Below are positions 45,189-53,967 of a stretch of 64,000 bases of DNA, one piece after another. How positions within the stretch are numbered: position 1 is the stretch's first letter; each line of letters opens with the position of its first letter. The notes under the pieces are model-generated. The model did no database searches. It was given only the letters and a program-made list of their open reading frames with translations, and had not been told where the DNA came from. The DNA is from JAILLW01 sp045640525 (lineage in GTDB: Bacteria; Bacillota; Clostridia; Lachnospirales; Lachnospiraceae). The stretch is from positions 1 through 64,000 of the forward strand of contig JAZUFE010000007.1 in NCBI GenBank assembly GCA_045640525.1. Direction: 5' to 3'. The position numbers and the translations under genes are program-made.

Positions 45189-45224
45189 AAAGGGACTTAT
45201 GATCGGTATGTCATAAATCCCTTT
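45189..45224 (-). terminator. Terminator of codY
   Basis: On the minus strand AAAGGGATTTATGA pairs with TCATAAGTCCCTTT over 14 positions with one G-U pair, an 8-nt loop, and a following TTTATATTT. It separates codY from the fla/che promoter. Confidence 0.82.
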
Positions 45225-45260
45225 AAACCTGTTATTCCTTTAGCACTATTGAATTCTCTA

Positions 45261-46043
45261 CTAGCTTCTTTCGACCTTAAGCTTGTTAATTTCGTCGAAT
45301 ACCATGTCATTGAGTACCTTGATATAGGTTCCTTTCATTCCGGAAGACCTGCTTTCAATGACACCTGCCGACTCAAACTTACGTAAGGCATTAACAATAA
45401 CCGATCTTGTTATACCTACTCTATCGGCTATTTTCGACGCAACCAATATACCTTCGGTACCATTTAATTCCTCAAATATATGAATTACCGCTTCCATCTC
45501 CGAATAAGAAAGCGTATTGATTGCGGATTGAATAACCGCAAGCTTTCTTGTTTCTTCCGCAGATTCTTCATTGACGGCTCTTAGCATTTCAAGTCCGACT
45601 ACGGTAGTTCCGTATTCACACAGAATAATATCATCTATTTCGTACTGCTGTGCCGATTTATAAATGAACAAAGTTCCCAATCTTTCACCGGCAATTTCAA
45701 TCGGTGTTATTATTGCATGGAATTTGTTAACATCCTTCTCGTTAAATCCCAAAGTTTCAAGGTTAACATTCTCCTTGGTAGATAATACGGCAAGCAATCT
45801 TTCATTAAGCATGCTGTCTATAAAACCGCCCACGCGATCCACAATAAGCTCTGTTATCGAGTCTACCCCTTCGGCATCACCTACTCCGAGGACCTTACCT
45901 TTCTTCGAAATTACAAGAACATTTGAGTCCAAAATCTCACATAAAACCGAGCAAATGTCATTAAACACAACCTTGCTGGAGTTATTGTTATGCAGAAGTT
46001 TGCCAATTTTTCGCGTCTTGTCCAAAAGTTGTACACTACTCAT
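45261..46043 (-). CDS. codY: GTP- and branched-chain-amino-acid-sensing repressor CodY
   Basis: CodY is the global nutrient-sensing repressor of low-GC Gram-positives. The protein is 260 residues, standard: an N-terminal GAF domain begins SSVQLLDKTRKIGKLL, and the C-terminal winged helix contains ASKIADRVGITRSVIVNALRKFESAG. I start it at the ATG at 46043, which gives the family's usual start and has GGAGG 8-9 nt upstream; a frame reaching back to 46175 runs into topA. That SD lies in the 3' arm of a perfect hairpin. Confidence 0.97.
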   Translation of the reverse strand: MSSVQLLDKTRKIGKLLHNNNSSKVVFNDICSVLCEILDSNVLVISKKGKVLGVGDAEGVDSITELIVDRVGGFIDSMLNERLLAVLSTKENVNLETLGFNEKDVNKFHAIITPIEIAGERLGTLFIYKSAQQYEIDDIILCEYGTTVVGLEMLRAVNEESAEETRKLAVIQSAINTLSYSEMEAVIHIFEELNGTEGILVASKIADRVGITRSVIVNALRKFESAGVIESRSSGMKGTYIKVLNDMVFDEINKLKVERS

Positions 46044-46045
46044 AA

Positions 46046-46080
46046 AAAATACCTCCATATGACCACTATGGAGGTATTTT
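46046..46080 (-). promoter_or_regulatory. Terminator-like hairpin burying the codY SD
   Basis: A perfect 14-bp inverted repeat (AAAATACCTCCATA / TATGGAGGTATTTT) with a 7-nt loop is followed in the RNA by six U and then the AUG. The SD GGAGG is inside the 3' arm. In a transcript coming through from topA the hairpin would terminate transcription or hide the SD. A transcript starting at the codY-proximal promoter would lack most of the 5' arm. Confidence 0.7.
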
Positions 46081-46104
46081 AACACACATTTTAGGTTCGC
46101 GCAA
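46076..46104 (-). promoter_or_regulatory. codY-proximal promoter
   Basis: TTGCGC (46104-46099), a 17-nt spacer and TAAAAT (46081-46076) fit a sigma-A promoter in the short topA-codY gap. The predicted +1 is about 46069, inside the 5' arm of the hairpin, giving an mRNA leader of about 26 nt with a free SD. Confidence 0.55.
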
Positions 46105-46120
46105 GCAATTGTCAGACAAC

Positions 46121-48091
46121 TTATATTGTCGGCTTCGTCCAACTCATATAATCGCATTCGGGATTTCCAAGGCATCCGTAATATCTGCGTCCTTTTCTTG
46201 TACGCTTAATCACAATATCCTGACCGCACTTGGGACACGGTACACCGATTTTTTCAAAGAACGGTTTGGTGTTTCTACACTCGGGGAATCCCGGGCAGGC
46301 AATAAACTTGCCGTGTGCGCCATATTTAATAACCATCTGGCGGCCGCACTCTTCACAAATTTCTTCGGACAATTCATCCTTTATCTCAACCTGGGCAAGT
46401 TCAGCCTCGGCTTTATTAACGGCAGTATCCAAATCCGGATAGAAATTTTCTATAATAGTCTTCCACTTAACATTTCCGTCTTCAACCGCATCAAGCAATG
46501 CTTCCATGTTAGCAGTGAAATTAACGTCCACTATCTCCGGGAAAGCATCAATCATCATCTGATTAACCACTTCACCGATTTCCGTAACAAATATATTTTT
46601 GCCTTCCTTAACAATATAACGTCTGTTAAGAATTACCCCTATGGTAGGAGCATACGTACTCGGGCGACCGATTCCAAGCTCCTCGAGGGCTCTGACGAGA
46701 CTTGCCTCTGTGTAATGTGCCGGAGGCTGTGTGAAATGCTGTGTGCCCTCGACATCTTCAAGCGTTAAAATATCACCTGTTTTTATTGATGATGTAAGTG
46801 TATTGGGTTCTTCATTGTCATCATCGTCTTTATATACACTCATAAAGCCGTCAAATTTCAATTTAGATGCCGCTACCGTGAACCTGTGCTTGCCGGCATC
46901 AATCTTAACGGATGTTGTCTCATATTTGGCATTTTCCATGCGGCTTGCAAGGAAACGCTTATAGATCAACTGATACAATCTAAGCTGCTCACGCGACAGC
47001 GAATCCTTGATTACGGATGGTTCAAACTCAAGATACGTAGGTCGAATTGCCTCATGCGCATCCTGTATCTTTTTATCATCCTTCTTAACCTGTGTCTTGG
47101 AAGCGGCATATTCTTCGCCATACTTCTCCTTAATATAGCTTTCGGCTGCAGCCTCTGCCTCTGCCGAAACACGGGTTGAATCGGTTCTTAGATATGTAAT
47201 AATTCCGACAGTTCCGTGTCCTTTGATTGCTATACCTTCATATAACTGCTGCGCTATACGCATGGTTTTTTGCGTCGAATAATTCAGCTGCTTTGAAGCT
47301 TCCTGCTGAAGAGTTGACGTCGTGAAAGGAAGCGGTGCCTTTTTGGTTCTTTCGCCAACCTTGACATCCGCAACTTCAAACTTGGATTTCTTAATATCTT
47401 TAATAATACCGTCGGATTGTTCTTTTGAAGTTATGTCAACCTTTGTGTCTTTTTCGCCATAGTACTTGGCTATCAAAGGCTTCTTCTGTCCCTTTAACGA
47501 GAATGATGCCTCCATCGTCCAATACTCTTCCGGAACAAATGCGGCGATTTCATTCTCACGGTCGCAGATAATTCTAAGAGCAACAGACTGAACACGGCCT
47601 GCAGACAGACCTCTTTTGACTTTAGCCCAAAGAATCGGTGAAATTCTGTATCCCACAACACGGTCCAAAATACGTCTGGCCTGTTGTGCATCAACCAGAT
47701 TCATATCGATGTCTCTGGCATTTTTCAATGATTCCTTAACCGCTGTTTTGGTAATTTCATTAAATGTAATTCTCTTGACCTTCTTATCTTCCATCTTAAT
47801 TGCTTTGGTCAAGTGCCAGCTGATAGCCTCACCTTCACGGTCAGGGTCAGTTGCAAGATATATCGTATCGGCTTTCTTAACTTCCTTTCTTAATGAAGCA
47901 AGCAGATCGCCCTTACCTCTTATTGTAATATATTTAGGTTCATAACCGTTCTGAGGATCAACTCCCAGTTGAGATTTCGGAAGGTCTCTTACATGACCTT
48001 GTGATGCAACAACCTCATAATTACTTCCCAAAAACTTTTTAATTGTATTCACCTTGGCAGGTGACTCCACAATGACCAGATTTTTTGCCAT
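46121..48091 (-). CDS. topA: DNA topoisomerase I
   Basis: This type IA topoisomerase relaxes negative supercoils. The Toprim domain begins KNLVIVESPAKVNTIKKFLG and contains ATDPDREGEAISWHL; the active-site tyrosine lies in ITYLRTDSTR (about residue 302). Two C-terminal four-cysteine zinc ribbons are intact (CEECGRQM...CPGFPEC and CPKCGQDI...CLGNPEC). The length, 656 residues, is slightly short of the family average, with only two zinc ribbons. It is directly upstream of codY. Confidence 0.97.
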   Translation of the reverse strand: MAKNLVIVESPAKVNTIKKFLGSNYEVVASQGHVRDLPKSQLGVDPQNGYEPKYITIRGKGDLLASLRKEVKKADTIYLATDPDREGEAISWHLTKAIKMEDKKVKRITFNEITKTAVKESLKNARDIDMNLVDAQQARRILDRVVGYRISPILWAKVKRGLSAGRVQSVALRIICDRENEIAAFVPEEYWTMEASFSLKGQKKPLIAKYYGEKDTKVDITSKEQSDGIIKDIKKSKFEVADVKVGERTKKAPLPFTTSTLQQEASKQLNYSTQKTMRIAQQLYEGIAIKGHGTVGIITYLRTDSTRVSAEAEAAAESYIKEKYGEEYAASKTQVKKDDKKIQDAHEAIRPTYLEFEPSVIKDSLSREQLRLYQLIYKRFLASRMENAKYETTSVKIDAGKHRFTVAASKLKFDGFMSVYKDDDDNEEPNTLTSSIKTGDILTLEDVEGTQHFTQPPAHYTEASLVRALEELGIGRPSTYAPTIGVILNRRYIVKEGKNIFVTEIGEVVNQMMIDAFPEIVDVNFTANMEALLDAVEDGNVKWKTIIENFYPDLDTAVNKAEAELAQVEIKDELSEEICEECGRQMVIKYGAHGKFIACPGFPECRNTKPFFEKIGVPCPKCGQDIVIKRTRKGRRYYGCLGNPECDYMSWTKPTI

Positions 48092-48166
48092 TTCGATTTC
48101 CTTTTTATGTACCCCTCATCCAACCGCAAACAACTGCTGTTTCAACGATTGCGCTTACGAATTGCT

Positions 48167-48195
48167 ATTTTAGTAAGGAAAAAAGATTCTGTCAA
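48167..48195 (-). promoter_or_regulatory. topA promoter
   Basis: TTGACA (48195-48190), a 17-nt spacer and TAAAAT (48172-48167) form a near-consensus sigma-A promoter about 75 nt upstream of the topA start. Confidence 0.78.
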
Positions 48196-48209
48196 GAATT
48201 TTCAAATAA

Positions 48210-48241
48210 AATCGCCAATATGCCTAAGCACACTGGCGATT
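48210..48241 (-). terminator. Terminator of the type IV pilus operon
   Basis: AATCGCCA and TGGCGATT form an 8-bp stem around a 16-nt loop, followed on the minus strand by TTATTTG. It lies 22 nt beyond the stop of the giant secreted protein gene and just ahead of the topA promoter. Confidence 0.7.
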
Positions 48242-48262
48242 AATTATTCATTACGACATTGA

Positions 48263-51200
48263 TTATTCAAGTTCAAACAACTGAGCCGCACTTATACTTA
48301 ATCCCGACATACGCTCGGTTGCGGGAAGCTCATCATATGTGCCGTCAACCATGGCCCCTTCGGTTCCGATTCTGATATAGAACTCATTCAAATCGTCTCC
48401 CAAAATACCTGTACCGAAGTTAATATCACCAAGCGAGAAGTACGTCTGGTATATCTTATAGTTGGTCAAAACATCCGATGCAACGAGCGTCCTGGTTCCG
48501 TCACCCGCAACCTGATAGAAGCCCTTGGAAGAGGCGGGAGTAACCCTCTTATAATACTTGTTACCAATAGTAAGTGTAGCCTCACCGGGATTTTTAACCT
48601 GCACATAATATGCCGCATATATAGGCTTACCGCTGTCTTTGAAGTTATTGTTCATAACCTTAAAGTTAACCGTAAGATACTCATCAAGCCAGCGTCCCGT
48701 CGTCGAATCGGAATCGGCATCCTCCATATCTTTGGCCATCTGCACATCGTAAGGAAGAATAGATGACTTAATTTCCGGAGCCGACTCCCACGGATTAGCC
48801 TTAAATACAACTCTGGGAGCATGTAAACCGTTATTGTATGCTGCAATCAGCGTGTTAACGAAAAGTTTTCTCTCCTGATCGGAGCTGACCGCACTGTGTC
48901 CGGAACCTGTATAAACAACATTTCCTTTACTGAAAATATAGTAATTGTTTCGTACATCATTAGGGATAGCCCTGTAATATCTGTGAGATGGCGTATATCC
49001 ATCGGTTGATTCAATATTGTTGCTTATCGTGTACCATACCACAACATCATCATTGGTATTGTCATCCAATGAATCCGTATCCAGATTAAGCTGGAAATAC
49101 TGCGCATGCGTTGCTGCCACGTTGAAAGTATCTCCCACATTCTGCGTAATAAGGAACGGATACTGGGTTATCTGTCCGTTGTTAACTGCCGTAACCGTCT
49201 CAACCTCGCTCGTATTGGTACCCGTAGATTGGTATGCCTTAAGATTGGTAGCTTTTAATGAAGTATTACCGTATCCCGTAGTTTGAGCGAATCTGTTACT
49301 GTCACTTTCATTCATACCCGTCTTTTCAACCTCATCCCCCTTAAGCTTGGCATAATCATATACCGATTTATACTCACCTACGGTAACACCCGGGCGGTCG
49401 AATTTGTATGTATTATCACTAAAGTTCAAGACATTGAATCTGTCCATACCCTGAATATCACGCCAGAAATTATTGGCATAATATCCCCATGCATCCATAC
49501 CCGTTCTGTGCGAACTAAGGTCATGGGTAAACAATATGCTTCGTCCGGACAGCGCATATTCTCTAATTGCCAGAGCAGCGTCATGATATATATCACGACG
49601 ATTCATCCAGCCGTTACCCGCTACATAAACCGTATCCCAGTTAAGGTGATCCGCATCCATATTAAATCCGTACATATCGGTGAATCCGAGCACTACCATA
49701 TCAAACTGGCAAAGATAATCGTAATACGAATACTTAGACTGATCGGATGCCGAGCCGTCCGAGTTGGTACCATACTTAATCAAATACTGGAATACATCCT
49801 TGGTGGTAACCTGAACGTCAAAGTCTTCAACCTGGTTATAAAGATAGTCCATAGCCGCATTTGACAGATTGAAGGTATTGGTCTGATTAACCGGTACTAT
49901 CTGAAGTACCTTAACAATCGGCCGCTGACCTTCCGCCGGCACTGCGGAATAACCCGTAATAGCGCTTCTGACACTCGTCTCGTCCGAATCCGAAGTCTGT
50001 GTCTTCTTTTCGTTTTGAATGAATGCCAATTTCCACGAAATAAATCCTACATAGTCCTCAGGCGTTCTTCTTGAAATATTGTATGTATTTCCGGCATAAA
50101 GATGGAACTTACCGTCCGAAGTATCCTGTCCCTCGATTTCTATACCGTCCTGAGCCTCGTCTTCTTCGAATTTGCCGTCCGCATCCATATCAAGATACAA
50201 TTTACAGTCATATGAAGTTCCTGCCGGATCCAATGCCACATTGTTATTGAGCTTAACCTTATATCTAAGATGATAGAATCCGTCACCTTCTTTGGTCAGA
50301 TATCTTCCCTGCGAATCGGTTCCGTCGTTATACGCCTGAGGCTTCTCCAAAACCTCGAGCTCAAGCTTCGAAATATTCACATACTTAATGAAGTCACTTC
50401 TGTTGGTATCATATCCTCGCTGCTCTACCTCAAGTGCACCCTTTCGGAATACGTTCTTTCCATAATAAAGATATGAGTCATCCTTCTTGGCCAGTACTAC
50501 ATCCTTAATGAATTCATACATATGAGAAGAGCTGTCAACTCTTGATGTATTTATATCTTTAATGGTTCCGTCATCATTAAGATTAAAGAAGTCATCCGAA
50601 ACAAGCACAGCATAACCAGCACGCACATATTCGGTCAATTCTCTTAACTTATCACTTGTAATATCATTTCCTGCGAATCTTACGTCCTTCGTATTGTCTT
50701 CAAAATTGGCATTAACCTGATCACCAACATGAGCATAAACAAGTCCGTTCATTCCCGAATTATTATAAACAGTAGTAAATTTCTCGGAATTAAGAGCCGT
50801 ATTCATCAGCATCTTATCCATACCGATGTATATCATGTCATAAGTTGCGTTAAGATCGTCATTATGACCGATGAATTCCTTGGTACCCATCTGCGTAACA
50901 GTGATATCAAACTCATCCTTCTCCTCATCCGTAGGATTAATAAGATTGGTCAATACCCAGTCTTTACTGATGATGTCACGATACTTGGCATTATATATAT
51001 CTTTGCTCTTATTGACACTGTCGGTATCATAAGTAGCTATATTATTCGAATCGGTTAAATAGTTCTGGTCCTCATACTGCGAAGACTGATACGGTTCAAT
51101 ATCCAAAATATTAAGTTTAGTTTTAACAACATACCTGTTATTATTGGCATTCAGAATGTATCTGATACTTGTTGCCTTGGATATGGCGGAGTTAAAATCA

Positions 51201-53947
51201 TCCCATTCACCGTATGTTTCGATAATAGGTCTTTCATTATCGTATTCGTTTTGAATCTCATCAAAACCGTGTATGCTCTCAAGCTTACCGTCCGAATATG
51301 CGGAATTGAAATTCGGAGCTATTATCTTCGCATTGGTATCGGTAGATACGTGTCCTTGTTCATTAACCGTTCCGTCATCATTGTATGTAGTATCTACCCA
51401 GTCATCGTTAACAAATACCGTTCCGCATACGAAGCTCACATCTTTATCATCCAGCACATCTCGGATTGAATAACGCATGCTTTTTAGTGAGCTTGACCTG
51501 TGAGTACTTATGTAATTATCAATTCCATACTGTTCGGGGTGATCCTCATCTGCCGGAATAATATCAGAATTGGGTCTGTTGGCGAAATTATCGATGGTAT
51601 TGTCAACAGAATAAGATACCGTTCCCGTCAACGCTGCCCAGTCTTCTTCACTGATACTTTTCTTGTTGCTTTGCATTAATGACATGGCAAGAAGTGTCAG
51701 GTTGACCCTTTCGGAATTGGCATTCATATCATCGTCATCTGCGAACGCAACGGTAAAATCACTACGCTTATCAAGATTGGCATAATATGTGGACCTCTCC
51801 ATTGCTACCGGGAAGTTATCCTCAACTACCTTATTCAAAATCTTCCGTCCTACGGAAGCCGAAATATCTTCAGTATATCTGCCGCCTGCAAAATATATCA
51901 AATCAGCTTCGCCCAATTCGTCATCGGACAGTTCACTGAGCATTTGAGCAGTAATGGGCTTAACGTCTATATACAGATTGTCGCATTGAGAGCCCGAATC
52001 TCTGTCAAATACGAATCTCTTAAACCACTCATTATTGTATATTCCGCCTGCATAAGTAACGGTTTGATAAACCTCCTTCGTGTAATCGGCGTAGAAATTG
52101 TAATCCCCCTCGGGATTGCCCGAACCATCTACCGCATATACATAATCATCCGTTTCGGCAGTTCTGATATAATACGGTCCCTTATCGGTTGCACAGTTAC
52201 CGCTGTCATATGAATCACCGAGTACTTCCGTATATTCTACTCTTCTTCCGAGGAAAGACTCATCATCCTCAACGACACTGTTAATAATAAGACAATCCGC
52301 TTCCGCTTCACTGATTTCGGTTACTATATAGTAATAATACTGAGTACCGTCAGTTACTTCGCCGGGGCCTATGGTTCCGTCGCCGTCATCATCATAGCCG
52401 TCTCCGTCATATAGCATTTCCTCACGGGGAGCAATTCTTCCCGGTGCGGGCACGAAATCTATTTCAAAGCCGGGATTATTATCTATAGGATTACCGTTCG
52501 GGTCTGTTTGATCATTTCCGGTATTCCCGTCGGTACCTGTTCCATCTCCGCCGGTATTTTGATCGCCACCTGTTTCATCGTTTCCGGTATTTCCATCGGT
52601 GCCATCATCGCCTGTTCCACCATCTCCTTGCGGTACCTGCGTCGGAGACTCACTTGGTGTAGCCGTAGGATTTATATTATCTGTAGGCGTAGGTGTTGCA
52701 TTAGAATCCGGTGTTCCTGTCGGTGCAGGCGATGCATTAGGATCCAATGTCCCCGTAGGTGTAGGCGTAGCGTTAGGGTCCGGTGTTCCCGTAGGTGTAG
52801 GCGTAGCGTTAGGATCCGGCGTACCTGTCGGTGTAGGCGTAGGTCTTGCTAAACTTCTGAACCCACCCATTGATGATAACGAATATGGCGTTGCCGTATA
52901 CGGGAAATCACTGTCATTTCCGTTATATCTTCTCAAAACCAGATTACCGTTGGAAGCCTGCTCTATCTTACCAAAGCTCTCAAGATAATCTCCGTTTGGA
53001 TTTTCCGAAATAAATATCCACTGCCCTTCCTCAAGGGTAGTAGAAGCCGTCACCAAAGATGCCTTGAAATACTGCCAGTTATAAATAGGGAGTGTCCGGT
53101 CTGTAGAACCGTTAACCTCATGACCGCCCTCATCATCTCTGGATTGAATCGGCATAATATCATCGCTGCCCGGCTTCTTAATCTGAATTCTGTATGCACC
53201 TGTGTAATAGTCACTCTGTTCTCTGTATGCTTCAGTATGTCTGTAGGGAACGTCAATATTATCGGCTTCCCACAAATTGTTGACAGGATAAGTGTCCTTG
53301 CCGTCTATGGTTCCGGTCGAAGGCTTGATACTGTAATTATAATCACTTGGAGCTTCACCGTAATACTTGGCTTGGAATGCATCGGAATAATCGTTCGGAT
53401 CATAATATCCCGTGTCTGCATCCACACTCTTGAACGTACCTCTTACATCGGTTGTTCTCGAATCCGGAGTAGGATCTTCGGGATTGACCGGAGTAGGTAC
53501 CGGCTCCGTATATTTATTCTCTTCGGAGTAAGAATATGCTCCTTCATTCAAAAGAGCTTTGGCCGAGTCGAAATTGAAGTTGGAATCTCCGCTGTGAGAA
53601 TCCGCATAAGGATCGAACTTATTGCCAAACCATCTGTTTCGCTCCCGCTCAGACGGCATATCTTTAATGGATTTACCTTCGTGAATCGGCTCCTCTCCGC
53701 CAACAAGATAACCTAGCGAAGCATCCGCAAGGTTGGGAACAACTTCATAAATGATAAACGGGTTAGGCGCTTCGTCACCGCTCTTTTGCGTATGCTCACT
53801 GACAATATCCTCGATACCTCTTAAGGTAACGCGGGCATAAGCCTTATCGGAATTAAAATAGAGCGCACCTGCAACCGTCGTTGCCAAAAGAGCAACAGCC
53901 ACACCCGATGCCAATATTCTGTTTCTAAGCTTATGAGATACTTTCAA
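48263..53947 (-). CDS. Giant secreted protein, DUF5057-like; candidate pilus-tip protein
   Basis: At about 1,894 residues this is the largest gene here. The start is taken as TTG at 53947, which has GGAG 9 nt upstream; an in-frame TTG at 53962 lacks an SD. A Sec signal peptide (basic n-region, hydrophobic core about 11-31, likely cut after AYA at 38) makes it extracellular. A Thr/Pro-rich linker of 12-residue repeats (about 366-421) and a Gly/Asp/Asn-rich stretch (about 440-510) split it. Calcium-binding-like loops lie at about 514-525 (DGDGYDDDGDGT) and 1253-1264 (DMDADGKFEEDE, a canonical EF-hand loop). The region near 1400-1500, including LFTHDLSSH, resembles what I recall as DUF5057. There is no LPXTG motif or C-terminal membrane anchor. 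It is last in an operon of pilus genes, directly after the four minor pilins, the place of PilY1 in proteobacteria. The function is inferred. Confidence 0.75.
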   Translation of the reverse strand: MKVSHKLRNRILASGVAVALLATTVAGALYFNSDKAYARVTLRGIEDIVSEHTQKSGDEAPNPFIIYEVVPNLADASLGYLVGGEEPIHEGKSIKDMPSERERNRWFGNKFDPYADSHSGDSNFNFDSAKALLNEGAYSYSEENKYTEPVPTPVNPEDPTPDSRTTDVRGTFKSVDADTGYYDPNDYSDAFQAKYYGEAPSDYNYSIKPSTGTIDGKDTYPVNNLWEADNIDVPYRHTEAYREQSDYYTGAYRIQIKKPGSDDIMPIQSRDDEGGHEVNGSTDRTLPIYNWQYFKASLVTASTTLEEGQWIFISENPNGDYLESFGKIEQASNGNLVLRRYNGNDSDFPYTATPYSLSSMGGFRSLARPTPTPTGTPDPNATPTPTGTPDPNATPTPTGTLDPNASPAPTGTPDSNATPTPTDNINPTATPSESPTQVPQGDGGTGDDGTDGNTGNDETGGDQNTGGDGTGTDGNTGNDQTDPNGNPIDNNPGFEIDFVPAPGRIAPREEMLYDGDGYDDDGDGTIGPGEVTDGTQYYYYIVTEISEAEADCLIINSVVEDDESFLGRRVEYTEVLGDSYDSGNCATDKGPYYIRTAETDDYVYAVDGSGNPEGDYNFYADYTKEVYQTVTYAGGIYNNEWFKRFVFDRDSGSQCDNLYIDVKPITAQMLSELSDDELGEADLIYFAGGRYTEDISASVGRKILNKVVEDNFPVAMERSTYYANLDKRSDFTVAFADDDDMNANSERVNLTLLAMSLMQSNKKSISEEDWAALTGTVSYSVDNTIDNFANRPNSDIIPADEDHPEQYGIDNYISTHRSSSLKSMRYSIRDVLDDKDVSFVCGTVFVNDDWVDTTYNDDGTVNEQGHVSTDTNAKIIAPNFNSAYSDGKLESIHGFDEIQNEYDNERPIIETYGEWDDFNSAISKATSIRYILNANNNRYVVKTKLNILDIEPYQSSQYEDQNYLTDSNNIATYDTDSVNKSKDIYNAKYRDIISKDWVLTNLINPTDEEKDEFDITVTQMGTKEFIGHNDDLNATYDMIYIGMDKMLMNTALNSEKFTTVYNNSGMNGLVYAHVGDQVNANFEDNTKDVRFAGNDITSDKLRELTEYVRAGYAVLVSDDFFNLNDDGTIKDINTSRVDSSSHMYEFIKDVVLAKKDDSYLYYGKNVFRKGALEVEQRGYDTNRSDFIKYVNISKLELEVLEKPQAYNDGTDSQGRYLTKEGDGFYHLRYKVKLNNNVALDPAGTSYDCKLYLDMDADGKFEEDEAQDGIEIEGQDTSDGKFHLYAGNTYNISRRTPEDYVGFISWKLAFIQNEKKTQTSDSDETSVRSAITGYSAVPAEGQRPIVKVLQIVPVNQTNTFNLSNAAMDYLYNQVEDFDVQVTTKDVFQYLIKYGTNSDGSASDQSKYSYYDYLCQFDMVVLGFTDMYGFNMDADHLNWDTVYVAGNGWMNRRDIYHDAALAIREYALSGRSILFTHDLSSHRTGMDAWGYYANNFWRDIQGMDRFNVLNFSDNTYKFDRPGVTVGEYKSVYDYAKLKGDEVEKTGMNESDSNRFAQTTGYGNTSLKATNLKAYQSTGTNTSEVETVTAVNNGQITQYPFLITQNVGDTFNVAATHAQYFQLNLDTDSLDDNTNDDVVVWYTISNNIESTDGYTPSHRYYRAIPNDVRNNYYIFSKGNVVYTGSGHSAVSSDQERKLFVNTLIAAYNNGLHAPRVVFKANPWESAPEIKSSILPYDVQMAKDMEDADSDSTTGRWLDEYLTVNFKVMNNNFKDSGKPIYAAYYVQVKNPGEATLTIGNKYYKRVTPASSKGFYQVAGDGTRTLVASDVLTNYKIYQTYFSLGDINFGTGILGDDLNEFYIRIGTEGAMVDGTYDELPATERMSGLSISAAQLFELE
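52683..52850 (-). repeat. 36-bp tandem repeats in the giant protein gene
   Basis: Four complete 36-bp units (52683-52718, 52719-52754, 52755-52790, 52791-52826) and a partial fifth encode the 12-residue unit TPTPTGTPDPNA and variants. Units 3 and 4 are nearly identical, which suggests recent duplication and possible length variation between strains. The reading frame is kept whatever the copy number. Confidence 0.9.
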
Positions 53948-53967
53948 AACTCTACTCTCCAAACTGA

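Noticed and set aside
46044..46175. N-terminal extension of CodY by 44 residues
   Set aside because: It runs through the SD hairpin into topA; the family start SSVQLLDKTRKIG and the SD point to 46043.
48198..48212. CodY-box-like AATTTTCAAATAAAA upstream of the topA promoter
   Set aside because: It has four mismatches to the AATTTTCWGAAAATT consensus and overlaps the T-run of a terminator; too weak to claim.
52683..52850. Repeats as a CRISPR array
   Set aside because: The units are contiguous 36-bp in-frame coding repeats without spacers; they encode a Thr/Pro linker.
53120..53716. Plus-strand open frame of 198 codons opposite the giant protein gene
   Set aside because: It is an antisense shadow rich in Ile, Arg and Val, with no SD or promoter.
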